A DNA stretch of 21,362 bases. It comes from an uncultured Collinsella sp. (GTDB taxonomy: Bacteria; Actinomycetota; Coriobacteriia; Coriobacteriales; Coriobacteriaceae). A program made the translations under genes and the position numbers. Position 1 is the first letter of the stretch, and every line of letters begins with the position of its first letter. The DNA is taken from contig CAUBMI010000039.1 of NCBI GenBank assembly GCA_958436995.1, positions 1-21,362 of the forward strand. Reading direction: 5' to 3'. Below the pieces are notes generated by a model. It ran no database searches. It saw only the letters and a list, made by a program, of their open reading frames with translations, and was not told the DNA's origin. Shown here one piece after another: positions 1 to 6,550 of this stretch.

Positions 1-90
1 GGTCGCGCCCTTGAAGTTGAGCGTCAGATTGTCCAAATGCGGCCCGCGCAGCGTCGAGCCGTTACGCGGTTCGTAGAACCGCGTAACTAG
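1..90 (-). other. Unresolved left edge downstream of lysS
   Basis: This segment lies past the lysS stop and holds no gene I can support. The minus-strand frame continuing from the lysS stop stays open to the window edge for 30 codons, with mostly G or C at third positions. It has no ATG or GTG start; the only usable start is a TTG near 34-36. A plus-strand frame is also open from base 1 to a TAG at 88-90, with a less GC-biased third position. The segment could hold the beginning of the next minus-strand gene or plain intergenic DNA; 90 bases cannot settle it. Confidence 0.25.
61..87. repeat. Perfect 12-bp inverted repeat after lysS
   Basis: Arms GTTACGCGGTTC (61-72) and GAACCGCGTAAC (76-87) pair perfectly around a 3-base loop, three bases beyond the lysS stop codon. 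No T-run follows on either strand, so it is not a classical intrinsic terminator. It may still stabilise the 3' end of the lysS transcript or be a protein-binding palindrome. Confidence 0.7.
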
Positions 91-2055
91 TTAGTACATC
101 TTTGCGCCGGCGGGGATGGAAGCGTCGAGCTGGATCAGATTGAGACGCTCCTCGCCCTCCTCCTCGTGGATAGCGCTGATCAGCATGCCGCAGCTGGGGA
201 TGCCCATCATCTTACGCGGAGGCAGGTTGGTGATGGCGAGCAGGGTCTTGCCGACCAGGTCCTCGGGCTCGTAATAATCGTGAATACCGGAGAGGATGGT
301 GCGGTCGGTACCGGTGCCGTCGTCGAGCGTAAAGTTCAGCAGCTTCTTGGACTTCTTGACGGCCTCGCACGCCTTGACCTTCACAGCGCGGAAATCGCTC
401 TTGGAGAAGGTATCGAAGTCGACGAACTCCTCAAACAGCGGCTCGACGGCGATCTTGGAGTAATCAACCGTGGGCTTGAGCGGCTTGACGAACGGGCTCG
501 CGGCGTTGCCGGCCTCGGCAGCCTTGGCGGCAGCGGCACCGGACTGGAAACCCTTCTCGGGCTTCATGTGCGGGAACAGTAGCACGTCGCGGATGGAAGC
601 CTGGTTGGTGAGCAGCATGACCACGCGGTCGATACCGATGCCGATGCCGCCCGCGGGAGGCATACCGTACTCGAGGGCGCGCACGTAGTCCTCGTCGTAC
701 TCCATGGCCTCGTCGTCGCCGCCAGCCTTCTCGGCCATCTGGGCGGCAAAGCGCTCGGCCTGGTCGACCGGGTCGTTGAGCTCGGAGAACGCGTTGGCGT
801 ACTCGTGACCGGCGATAACCAGCTCAAAGCGGTGCGTCAGGCGCGGATCGTCCTCAAAGCGCTTGGCAAGCGGGCTGACCTCGATGGGGTAATCGCACAC
901 GAACGTGGGGTTGACGATGGTGTCCTCGCCCAGCTCATCGTAAATCTCGGCGATGATCTTGCCAGCAGTCCACTCGGGCTTGATCTCCAGGCCCTTCTCG
1001 CGCGCGGCGGCAGCAAGCTCCTCGACCGGCGTGTCGATGGTGACCTGCTTGCCGAGCACGTCGGAAACGATGTCGGTCATGGGACGGCTGGCCCACTCAC
1101 CAGAAAGGTCGATGGTCTGGCCCTGGTACTCGATGACCTCGGGGTTGCCGATGGCCTTGTTAGCCGCCTTAATGACACCCTGGGCGAGTGCCTTCATGCC
1201 CTCGAGGTCGGAGAAGGCACGGTAGGCCTCCATCGTGGTGAACTCGGGGTTGTGGGTAAGGTCCATGCCCTCGTTACGGAAGATGCGGCCGATCTCGAAC
1301 ACGCGCTCAAAACCACCGACAATACAGCGCTTGAGGTGCAGCTCGGTGGCAATACGCAGGTAGCACTCCTGATCGAGCGCGTTGAAGTGCGTGATGAACG
1401 GCTTGGCAGTAGCGCCGCCCTGGATGGTCTGCAAGATGGGGGTCTCGACCTCCATGTAGCCGTCGGACTCCATAAAGCGACGGAAGGTGGAGAGAATCTG
1501 CGAACGCTTACGGAAGGTCTCGCGAACGTCGTCGTTGGCGATCAGGTCGACATAGCGCTGGCGATAGCGGGTCTCCTTGTCGGAAAGACCGTGGAACTTC
1601 TCGGGCAGCGGACGAACGGCCTTGGCAAGCAGGGTCGCGCTCTTAGGAGCAACGGAAAGCTGGCCGCGCTGGGTGCGCACGACCACGCCGGTCACGCCCA
1701 GGATGTCGCCCAGGTCGAGGGACTTGAGCGTATTCCAGGCAGCCTCGTCCATGTCGTTGATGCGGCAGAACAGCTGAATCTCGGCAGTCGCATCGCGCAC
1801 GACGATGAACATGATCTTGCCCTGACCGCGCTTGGCAACCACACGGCCGGCGATCTTCACGACGTCCTCGGTGTCCTCGCCATCGGCAAGCTCGGCGTAC
1901 TTAGTCTCGATATCGGCAACGTAGTCCTCAAGCTCAGAGTGCTCGGGATAGGGGTTCTGGCCCGCCTCGAACAGGGCGGCGCGCTTGGCCAGGCGGGTGG
2001 CGCGCTCGTCGTTGAGCGTCGATGCCTGATCTGCGGCGTTCTGGTTCTCTGCCAT
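91..2055 (-). CDS. lysS: Lysine--tRNA ligase (class II) with fused C-terminal tRNA-binding domain
   Basis: Charges tRNA-Lys with lysine in the cytosol. The N-terminal OB-fold anticodon-binding part (roughly residues 60-170) is followed by a class II catalytic core. Motif 2 is visible as FRNEGMDLTHNPEFTTMEAY and motif 3 as GIGIGIDRVVML, ending near residue 505. An Ala-rich linker (about 510-532) leads to about 110 extra residues that read as a Trbp111/EMAPII-like tRNA-binding domain, with DFRAVKVKACEAVKKSKKLL, a LSGIHDYY segment, NLPPRKMMGIPSCGM and a C-terminal end like that of MetRS. At 654 residues it is about 150 longer than ordinary bacterial LysRS. That domain is normally attached to MetRS or free-standing. 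The start is ATG with GAGGAG eight bases upstream. It lies downstream of greA, a common Gram-positive neighbour. Confidence 0.97.
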   Translation of the reverse strand: MAENQNAADQASTLNDERATRLAKRAALFEAGQNPYPEHSELEDYVADIETKYAELADGEDTEDVVKIAGRVVAKRGQGKIMFIVVRDATAEIQLFCRINDMDEAAWNTLKSLDLGDILGVTGVVVRTQRGQLSVAPKSATLLAKAVRPLPEKFHGLSDKETRYRQRYVDLIANDDVRETFRKRSQILSTFRRFMESDGYMEVETPILQTIQGGATAKPFITHFNALDQECYLRIATELHLKRCIVGGFERVFEIGRIFRNEGMDLTHNPEFTTMEAYRAFSDLEGMKALAQGVIKAANKAIGNPEVIEYQGQTIDLSGEWASRPMTDIVSDVLGKQVTIDTPVEELAAAAREKGLEIKPEWTAGKIIAEIYDELGEDTIVNPTFVCDYPIEVSPLAKRFEDDPRLTHRFELVIAGHEYANAFSELNDPVDQAERFAAQMAEKAGGDDEAMEYDEDYVRALEYGMPPAGGIGIGIDRVVMLLTNQASIRDVLLFPHMKPEKGFQSGAAAAKAAEAGNAASPFVKPLKPTVDYSKIAVEPLFEEFVDFDTFSKSDFRAVKVKACEAVKKSKKLLNFTLDDGTGTDRTILSGIHDYYEPEDLVGKTLLAITNLPPRKMMGIPSCGMLISAIHEEEGEERLNLIQLDASIPAGAKMY

Positions 2056-2074
2056 AAGTTAGCTCCTCAAACTA

Positions 2075-2106
2075 AAACGCTCCCCAGGATTCGGTCCCAG
2101 GGAGCG
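2075..2106 (-). terminator. Weak intrinsic terminator between greA and lysS
   Basis: On the minus strand CGCTCCC (2106-2100) pairs with GGGAGCG (2085-2079) and is followed by TTTTAGTTT. The short T-run suggests partial termination after greA. The lysS ribosome-binding site follows directly, so read-through could feed lysS. Confidence 0.5.
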
Positions 2107-2134
2107 AAAACATACCTTTACGCGGGACCGTGGT

Positions 2135-2605
2135 CTAGCGTGCAATCTTGGCGATGGTGTAGACGCGGGTCTTGCCGGAAGGCGTAACGACCTCGACGGA
2201 GTCGCTCTCGCCGTGACCGATGATGGCGTGGCCGACCGGAGACTCGTTGGAAATCTTGTGCTCGAGCGAGTTGGTCTCGGTGGTACCGACGAGCGTGACT
2301 TCCATGACCTCACCGTTGGGATCAATCAGAGAAACGGTGGAACCGATGGAGACGGTCAGGTCGCCCGTGCTGGCAGCGATCTGAGCGTTGGCGAGGATGG
2401 CCTGGATCTCGGCAATACGAGCGGCGTTCTGGGCCTGTTTGTCCTTAGCGGCGTCATACTCGGAGTTCTCCGAAAGGTCGCCGAACGCGCGGGCTTCCTT
2501 GATGTCCTCGACGATCTCCTTGGCGTAATCGCCCTCACGCCAAGCGAGCTCCTCGACGAGCTTCTGGCGGCCCTCAGCGGTCAGTACGATCTGGCTTGCG
2601 TCCAT
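2135..2605 (-). CDS. greA: Transcription elongation factor GreA
   Basis: GreA enters the secondary channel of backtracked RNA polymerase and stimulates cleavage of the transcript 3' end. The 156-residue protein has the normal family length. It has an N-terminal coiled coil with the tip motif GDLSENSEYDAAKD (about residues 42-55), which carries the acidic residues that position the catalytic metal, followed by an FKBP-like C-terminal domain (IGSTVSLIDPNGE, then SNESPVGHAIIGH). I chose ATG at 2605 because GGGGAG sits at good spacing before it. A longer frame from a TTG at 2635 has no such signal and adds residues foreign to the family. A TTGACA lies at 2646-2641 upstream, but I found no convincing -10 for it. 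Confidence 0.96.
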   Translation of the reverse strand: MDASQIVLTAEGRQKLVEELAWREGDYAKEIVEDIKEARAFGDLSENSEYDAAKDKQAQNAARIAEIQAILANAQIAASTGDLTVSIGSTVSLIDPNGEVMEVTLVGTTETNSLEHKISNESPVGHAIIGHGESDSVEVVTPSGKTRVYTIAKIAR

Positions 2606-2653
2606 ACGGATATCTCCCCAACTCTGATCAAACAATCAACTGTCAACAAAACG

Positions 2654-2686
2654 AAAAAGACCGGCTAGCCTGCGGGCAAGCCGGTC
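2654..2686 (-). terminator. Intrinsic terminator after tatA
   Basis: On the minus strand GACCGGCT (2686-2679) pairs with AGCCGGTC (2666-2659). The stem extends through GCC/GGC inside, then TTTTTCGTTTT follows. It lies 26 bases beyond the tatA stop and ends that single-gene transcript before greA. Confidence 0.85.
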
Positions 2687-2711
2687 AGGTGCTCACCCCA
2701 AAGGGATGGGA

Positions 2712-2987
2712 CTACTCTGCGTCCGCGTCGCTGTCCTCTGCCTGCTTCTTCTTGGCAGCAGCGAGCTTGGCCTCGAGCTCAGCGATCTCCTTGTCCTCCT
2801 CGGACTGCTCGACCACGACCTCCTCGGCCTGCTTGGTCTCGGCCTTATCGTCGCCCTCCATACCCTCGCGGATATTCTTGACGGTAGAGCCGAGGGACTT
2901 GCCGAGCTTCGGCAGGTTCTTGGGCCCGAAGATAATCAGGACAACGACGAGAATAATGATGAGCTCAGGAGCCCTCAGTCCAAACAT
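2712..2987 (-). CDS. tatA: Sec-independent protein translocase subunit TatA/TatB-like
   Basis: A small membrane protein of the twin-arginine pathway, which exports folded proteins. The 91-residue sequence has a very short N-terminus and one membrane helix (about residues 7-20, PELIIILVVVLIIF). The family hinge FGPKNLPKLGKSLG and an amphipathic helix follow, then a charged Glu/Lys/Ala-rich tail (about 45-91) likely to be helical or coiled coil. The start is ATG at 2987 with GGAGG six bases upstream. The longer open frame runs backwards through the tRNA-Pro gene and is not real. tatC is not in the window, so this subunit works with genes elsewhere. It has its own promoter and terminator. The choice between TatA and TatB is not certain; the tail is longer than in minimal TatA. 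Confidence 0.93.
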   Translation of the reverse strand: MFGLRAPELIIILVVVLIIFGPKNLPKLGKSLGSTVKNIREGMEGDDKAETKQAEEVVVEQSEEDKEIAELEAKLAAAKKKQAEDSDADAE

Positions 2988-3023
2988 GTAGACCTCCACA
3001 ATACAGCGAGACAAGCTCGAATG

Positions 3024-3052
3024 AGTATACCGCGGGTATCGCGGTATCACAA
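3024..3052 (-). promoter_or_regulatory. tatA promoter with overlapping palindrome
   Basis: On the minus strand TTGTGA (3052-3047) and TATACT (3029-3024) are separated by exactly 17 bases, about 37 bases before the tatA start. An inverted repeat ATACCGCG (3027-3034) / CGCGGTAT (3040-3047) with a 5-base centre fills the spacer and touches both hexamers. That arrangement suggests an operator, but no regulator gene is in the window. Confidence 0.65.
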
Positions 3053-3060
3053 CAATAGCT

Positions 3061-3089
3061 AAAAAAAGGGACCGCAAGAAGCGGTCCCT
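3061..3089 (-). terminator. Intrinsic terminator after tRNA-Pro
   Basis: On the minus strand AGGGACCGC (3089-3081) and GCGGTCCCT (3075-3067) form a perfect 9-bp stem with a TTCTT loop, followed by seven T residues. It lies 10 bases beyond the tRNA CCA end. Confidence 0.92.
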
Positions 3090-3099
3090 CCTCATGCTC

Positions 3100-3176
3100 T
3101 GGTCGGGTTGACTGGATTTGAACCAGCGACCCCTGCGTCCCGAACGCAGTGCTCTACCAAACTGAGCCACAACCCG
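3100..3176 (-). tRNA. tRNA-Pro (anticodon CGG)
   Basis: The minus strand folds as a full cloverleaf. The acceptor CGGGTTG pairs with CAACCCG. The D arm has GCTC/GAGC, the anticodon stem CTGCG/CGCAG carries loop TTCGGGA (anticodon CGG, reading CCG), and the T arm is GCTGG/CCAGT around TTCAAAT. The discriminator is A and CCA is encoded (3102-3100). It sits 50 bases after ispE with its own -10-like element and its own terminator. Confidence 0.95.
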
Positions 3177-3184
3177 TTAGCTCG

Positions 3185-3190
3185 ACTATA
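3185..3190 (-). promoter_or_regulatory. Candidate -10 box of tRNA-Pro
   Basis: TATAGT on the minus strand ends eight bases before the tRNA 5' end, a fitting place for a tRNA promoter. I found no good -35 at 16-18 bases upstream, so the call rests on the -10 and its position only. Confidence 0.4.
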
Positions 3191-3225
3191 GTAACAAAGA
3201 TTTCCGTCGTGTGCTAGAGAAATTT

Positions 3226-4122
3226 TTACTTCTTTGGCACTTCGGCGCGAACCGTGTTGGGAATGAGCTCCGTCGAGCAGGACCACCAGCCGTTTTGCTG
3301 GGCAGCGTCGGCAAGCCTTTCGGCCGTGACGGTGGTGTCGCAAATGGCAAACGAGCAGGCACCCGATCCGCACACATCTACAGCAACGGTGCCATCCTGT
3401 TTATGCAGCCAGTCGAGGACCGTTTGAATCTGCGGCTCCATCTGTGCGGAAATGACACCCAAGTTGTTATGGATGAGCGCATATGCCGTCTCAGCATCAC
3501 CAGCACGCAAGGCAGAAGCCATCGCGCCGGGCTTGTCCGCAGGCACCGGGGCCTCGTCAAAACGTCGATAGGCTTCAATTGTCGAAACGCTCGCCTCGCG
3601 CGGCTTGACCAACACGACGGGCGTCGCGGGCAGCGCGGGGTACTCAGTTGCCAGCACGTCTCCCCCACCTACGTAGAACGCAGGGCTCGCGTGCAAAAAG
3701 AACGGGACGTCAGCACCAATGCCGCGCGCGATGTCGTCGAGTGCAGGGTCGGTGCGATCAATTCCCCAAAGCTCCGCCAAGGCGACAATGACCGCGGCCG
3801 CATCCGTCGAGGGGCCGCCCAAGCCGGCGCACAATGGAATGCGCTTCTCAATCGTCACGCAGATGTTTGCCTCGCGCCCATAATGCTCGGCCATAGCAAC
3901 CGCAGCCCGATACGCCGTATTCTTTTGCATGGGAAAATTTGATGCCGGAACCGTCTGGACAGTCAGCGCCTGCGCCGGCGTGACCGTCACGGTATCGGAA
4001 AGACCGACGGCTGCCATCAGGGAATCGACCCTGTGGTAGCCGCGGTCATCGCGCTCGGTATGAACCCCCAGGTAGAGGTTAATCTTTGCCGGCGCGGAAA
4101 GAGTCAGGGACCGATCGGTCAC
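3226..4122 (-). CDS. ispE: 4-diphosphocytidyl-2-C-methyl-D-erythritol kinase IspE
   Basis: Phosphorylates CDP-methylerythritol in the MEP route to isoprenoid precursors. It is a GHMP kinase of 298 residues, a normal length. The N-terminal motif APAKINLYLGV has K13 and N15. The ATP-binding loop is PLCAGLGGPSTDAA (about 96-109) with catalytic Asp at 107, where relatives usually have GGGSSDAA. The C-terminal glycine motif is VDVCGSGACSFA. The start is GTG at 4122 with GAGGAG upstream, only two bases after the veg stop, so the two genes are probably translationally coupled. veg next to ispE is also found in Bacillus. The window shows no other MEP-pathway gene. Confidence 0.96.
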   Translation of the reverse strand: MTDRSLTLSAPAKINLYLGVHTERDDRGYHRVDSLMAAVGLSDTVTVTPAQALTVQTVPASNFPMQKNTAYRAAVAMAEHYGREANICVTIEKRIPLCAGLGGPSTDAAAVIVALAELWGIDRTDPALDDIARGIGADVPFFLHASPAFYVGGGDVLATEYPALPATPVVLVKPREASVSTIEAYRRFDEAPVPADKPGAMASALRAGDAETAYALIHNNLGVISAQMEPQIQTVLDWLHKQDGTVAVDVCGSGACSFAICDTTVTAERLADAAQQNGWWSCSTELIPNTVRAEVPKK

Positions 4123-4124
4123 CG

Positions 4125-4421
4125 TTAATGCTCCTCGAGCTGATTGCCGAGCGGGGTAAAGATATGCTCGCCGCTCTCGGGGTCGAACAGCTCGACCTGA
4201 CCGGTGAGGACATCGATATACTGGTAGGACTGACGCGACTTACGGCCACGGCGCTCGTCGACCTCGACAATGAAGACGGCGGGGTGGACGCTCTTGATGG
4301 TGCCCATGCGCTCGACAACGCGGGTGCGGCCCATGTTGGCCTTAACCTTGACGCGATCGCCCACCATATCGGTCAGCTTCTCGTGAATGTCGTCGACGTG
4401 ATTGACTTCCATCTCTTCCAT
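4125..4421 (-). CDS. veg: Veg family protein (DUF1021)
   Basis: A 98-residue protein of the Veg family. In Bacillus subtilis, Veg is strongly expressed in growing cells and has been linked to biofilm regulation, but its biochemical role is not settled. The recognisable part is the SH3-like barrel core: LTDMVGDRVKVKANMGRTRVVE, then MGTIKSVHPAVFIVEVDE, and SYQYIDVLTGQVELF near the end. I chose ATG at 4421 because GGAGG lies eight bases upstream. An upstream TTG at 4445 has no such signal, and ATG at 4412 is also possible. The C-terminal 15 or so residues (DPESGEHIFTPLGNQLEEH) extend beyond short family members. It shares an operon with ispE and has a likely promoter of its own. Confidence 0.88.
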   Translation of the reverse strand: MEEMEVNHVDDIHEKLTDMVGDRVKVKANMGRTRVVERMGTIKSVHPAVFIVEVDERRGRKSRQSYQYIDVLTGQVELFDPESGEHIFTPLGNQLEEH

Positions 4422-4452
4422 GAACAGGGCCTCCAGAAGGTGCAATTCAAAA

Positions 4453-4468
4453 AGGGGATAATACCCCT
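4453..4468 (-). other. Hairpin with T-run in the veg leader
   Basis: On the minus strand AGGGG (4468-4464) pairs with CCCCT (4457-4453) around TATTAT, followed by TTTTTG. The stem is only 5 bp. It could terminate the rdgB-dtd transcript, or, being downstream of the candidate veg promoter, act as an attenuator in the veg leader. Confidence 0.4.
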
Positions 4469-4488
4469 AAGATAGACAAAACTCTAAT

Positions 4489-4518
4489 ACTATAGCACCC
4501 TGCTGTTGCCATACGCAA
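4489..4518 (-). promoter_or_regulatory. Candidate veg-ispE promoter
   Basis: On the minus strand TTGCGT (4518-4513) and TATAGT (4494-4489) are 18 bases apart, about 68 bases before the veg start. The -35 overlaps the left end of the palindrome that also covers the dtd stop codon. Confidence 0.5.
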
Positions 4519-4536
4519 GTAGCTAATTAGCTACTT
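4517..4536. repeat. 20-bp perfect palindrome over the dtd stop
   Basis: Half-site AAGTAGCTAA (4517-4526) is followed directly by its reverse complement (4527-4536). It includes two of the three bases of the dtd stop codon and overlaps the -35 of the candidate veg promoter. No T-run follows on the minus strand, so it is more likely a protein-binding site or chance than a terminator. Confidence 0.6.
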
Positions 4537-4981
4537 ACAGAGTATCGGTGTCCAAGACGATGGTGAATGGGCCGTCGTTGACCAAGTCGACTTTCATATC
4601 GGCGCCAAAGATGCCGTGCGCCACATGCTCAACGTCCTCGCGCACAAGCGTCAAGAAGTACTCGTAGAGCTCGTTGGCGACATCGGGGGTGCCGGCATCC
4701 GTAAACGACGGACGGCGGCCGTGGCGGCAGTCGGCAAACAGCGTGAACTGCGACACCACGAGTACCTCGCCGTCGACATCGGCAAGTGCCAGGTTGGTCT
4801 TGCCGTTCTTGTCCTCGTTAATGCGCAAGCCCCGGAGCTTGCCCCACAGCTTATCAGCCTCGGCGCGCGTGTCGCCGTGGCCCACGCCCAGCAGCACCAG
4901 ATAGCCGCGCCCAATTTTGCCCACGCACTCGCCGTCGACCGTCACGCCGGCGTTGAGTACGCGCTGCACCACCGCGCGCAC
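4535..4981 (-). CDS. dtd: D-aminoacyl-tRNA deacylase
   Basis: Hydrolyses D-amino acids wrongly attached to tRNA, recycling the tRNA. At 148 residues it has the family's standard length. The start MRAVVQRV is typical. The active-site motif SQFTLFAD is at residues 77-84, with HGRRPSF following. The second conserved motif, usually NxGPVT, reads NDGPFT here (135-140), a conservative change. The start is GTG at 4981, three bases after the rdgB stop, with GAGGAG upstream, so it is translated from the rdgB transcript. Its nearness to the D-glutamate racemase gene three genes upstream fits a cell that makes D-amino acids, but that link is inference. Confidence 0.96.
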   Translation of the reverse strand: MRAVVQRVLNAGVTVDGECVGKIGRGYLVLLGVGHGDTRAEADKLWGKLRGLRINEDKNGKTNLALADVDGEVLVVSQFTLFADCRHGRRPSFTDAGTPDVANELYEYFLTLVREDVEHVAHGIFGADMKVDLVNDGPFTIVLDTDTL

Positions 4982-4984
4982 GGC

Positions 4985-5626
4985 CTACTCCTCGCCCGTC
5001 AGTTTGGCGGACAGATGCTCGAGCGCGTGGAAACGATGGCTGATGGCGTTCTTCTCGTCCGCCGTGAGCTCGGCCATGGTCTTGCCCGGCGTATCGACCG
5101 GCAGGAACAGCGGGTCGTAGCCAAAGCCGTGATTGCCGCGGCCCTCGTGTGCGATAGTGCCCTCGCAGGCGCCCTCACCATAGGTGACCAAACCGTCCGT
5201 GTCGATGAGCGCAACGACGCTCATAAAGCGCGCGGTGCGATCCTCGTCGGCCACGCCTTCCAGGTTAACGAGCAGCTTGGCGTTGTTGGCGGCATCGTCG
5301 CCATGCACGCCCGCATAGCGCGCGCTATACACGCCCGGCTCGCCGTCCAGGGCATCAACGACCAAGCCCGAATCGTCGGCAATGGCCATGAGCCCCGTCT
5401 CCTCGACCGCAGCCTGCGCCTTGATGATGGCGTTCTCCAAAAACGTCGTGCCGTTTTCCTCGGGGTCCTCAAAATCGCCCAGCTGACCGAGCGCCACAAA
5501 GCGTACCTCGGGCATGACCTTGCCCAAAATGGCCTCAATCTCGGTGAGCTTATGGGCGTTGCCGGTTGCCACGACGATAGTTGCAGCCGGGTCGAGAGTG
5601 TCGATGTCGATCTTCTCAAGTGCCAT
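4985..5626 (-). CDS. rdgB: XTP/dITP diphosphatase (HAM1/RdgB)
   Basis: Removes pyrophosphate from non-canonical purine nucleotides (ITP, dITP, XTP), keeping them out of nucleic acids. The 213-residue sequence has the nucleotide-binding motif TGNAHK (21-26), the metal-site motif ADDSGL (83-88), GFGYDPLF (about 167-174) and KNAISHR near the end. The first 15 residues are slightly longer than in most relatives. The start is ATG at 5626 with an AAGGAGG ribosome-binding site. It is followed at once by dtd. A conserved murI-rph-rdgB order is known from other actinobacteria, and it is kept here although a terminator-like hairpin separates rph from rdgB. Confidence 0.97.
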   Translation of the reverse strand: MALEKIDIDTLDPAATIVVATGNAHKLTEIEAILGKVMPEVRFVALGQLGDFEDPEENGTTFLENAIIKAQAAVEETGLMAIADDSGLVVDALDGEPGVYSARYAGVHGDDAANNAKLLVNLEGVADEDRTARFMSVVALIDTDGLVTYGEGACEGTIAHEGRGNHGFGYDPLFLPVDTPGKTMAELTADEKNAISHRFHALEHLSAKLTGEE

Positions 5627-5742
5627 AACTGGCCTCCTTGTCTCTATAGCAATGCCGCGCCGAGGGCGACGAGGGCCTCTGCCTCTCCCCTCTCAATCAA
5701 CGGCAGTCTTGTGTCTAGACGTCTCCGCAGATAAAACCTACC

Positions 5743-5769
5743 AAAATAAACCTGTCCCTATTTGGCAGG
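5743..5769 (-). terminator. Likely intrinsic terminator after rph
   Basis: On the minus strand CCTGCC (5769-5764) pairs with GG and CAGG (5757-5751 region) with one bulged A, around an AAATAG loop, then TTTATTTT follows directly after the rph stop. The stem is short, so strength is uncertain. An imperfect echo of the tail, GGTAGGTTTTAT, follows it. The remaining bases up to the rdgB start hold no gene I can see. Confidence 0.5.
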
Positions 5770-6495
5770 TTAGGCGATGGCTTGGCGCTGAAGCTCGATG
5801 AGCTCGGCGATACCCTTGTCGCCCAGGTCGAGCAGGGCATTGAGGCGTTTGCGGTCGAAGGGCGCCTGCTCGCCGGTGCCCTGGAGCTCGATCATCTCAC
5901 CGGTTTCGGTGGCGACGAGGTTCATGTCGACCTCGGCATGGCCGTCCTCGGAATAATCGAGGTCAAGCAGCGTATTGCCGTCGACAACGCCCATGGAGAT
6001 GGCAGCCACCTGGCCGATAAGCGGGATGCGCTCGATCTTGCCCGCCTCGACCCACATGGCGAGGGCGTCGTGCAGCGCCACCCAGGCGCCGGTGATGCTC
6101 GCTGTACGCGTGCCGCCATCGGCCTGAATCACATCGCAGTCGACGGTGACGGTGTACTCGCCGAGCGCCTTCATGTTGACGACGGTACGCAGGCTGCGGC
6201 CAATGAGGCGCTCGATCTCCATGGAGCGACCCTTGCGGTTGGCGTGCTCGCGCTTGCAGCGCTTGCCGGTCGACGTCGGCAGCATGGCGTATTCCGCGGT
6301 CACCCAGCCGGCCTTAGCCCCCTTTCGCCAGCCCGGCACGCCCTCCTCGATAGTGGCGGCGCACAGCACGCGCGTGTCGCCGAATTCGGCCAAACACGAG
6401 CCGTGGGCGTGCTTCATGACGCCACGGGTGAGCTTGACGGGGCGCAGTTCATTGGCGGCACGGCCGTTGGCGCGGTTGACCTGCATGTACTCCAT
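5770..6495 (-). CDS. rph: Ribonuclease PH
   Basis: A phosphorolytic 3'-5' exoribonuclease that trims tRNA 3' ends, working as a ring of six. The 241-residue protein matches family length. Visible motifs are RPVKLTRGV near the N-terminus, GDTRVLCAA, the basic stretch TGKRCKREHANRKGRSMEIERLIGRSLR, and GGTRTASITGAWVAL, which holds the phosphate-binding arginine. DLDYSEDGHAEVDMN contributes the conserved acidic residues. The start is ATG at 6495 with AAAGGA seven bases upstream; an ATG three codons later is less well placed. It lies 55 bases after murI, probably in the same transcript. Confidence 0.97.
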   Translation of the reverse strand: MEYMQVNRANGRAANELRPVKLTRGVMKHAHGSCLAEFGDTRVLCAATIEEGVPGWRKGAKAGWVTAEYAMLPTSTGKRCKREHANRKGRSMEIERLIGRSLRTVVNMKALGEYTVTVDCDVIQADGGTRTASITGAWVALHDALAMWVEAGKIERIPLIGQVAAISMGVVDGNTLLDLDYSEDGHAEVDMNLVATETGEMIELQGTGEQAPFDRKRLNALLDLGDKGIAELIELQRQAIA

Positions 6496-6550
6496 AGAAA
6501 TATCCTTTCGGCAGAAGAAGAGGGCAAGTCTTTGGACGGTAACCCTACAT

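Noticed and set aside
805..2187. A 460-codon plus-strand frame opposite lysS
   Set aside because: Shadow of the lysS codon pattern; its composition is typical of antisense translation and it lacks a recognisable domain.
2988..3170. An upstream extension of tatA
   Set aside because: It is read through the tRNA-Pro gene, its terminator and the tatA promoter; a strong ribosome-binding site sits directly before ATG 2987.
5627..5742. An rdgB promoter
   Set aside because: A TATAGA lies close to the start, but no -35 at suitable spacing could be found, so I did not list it.
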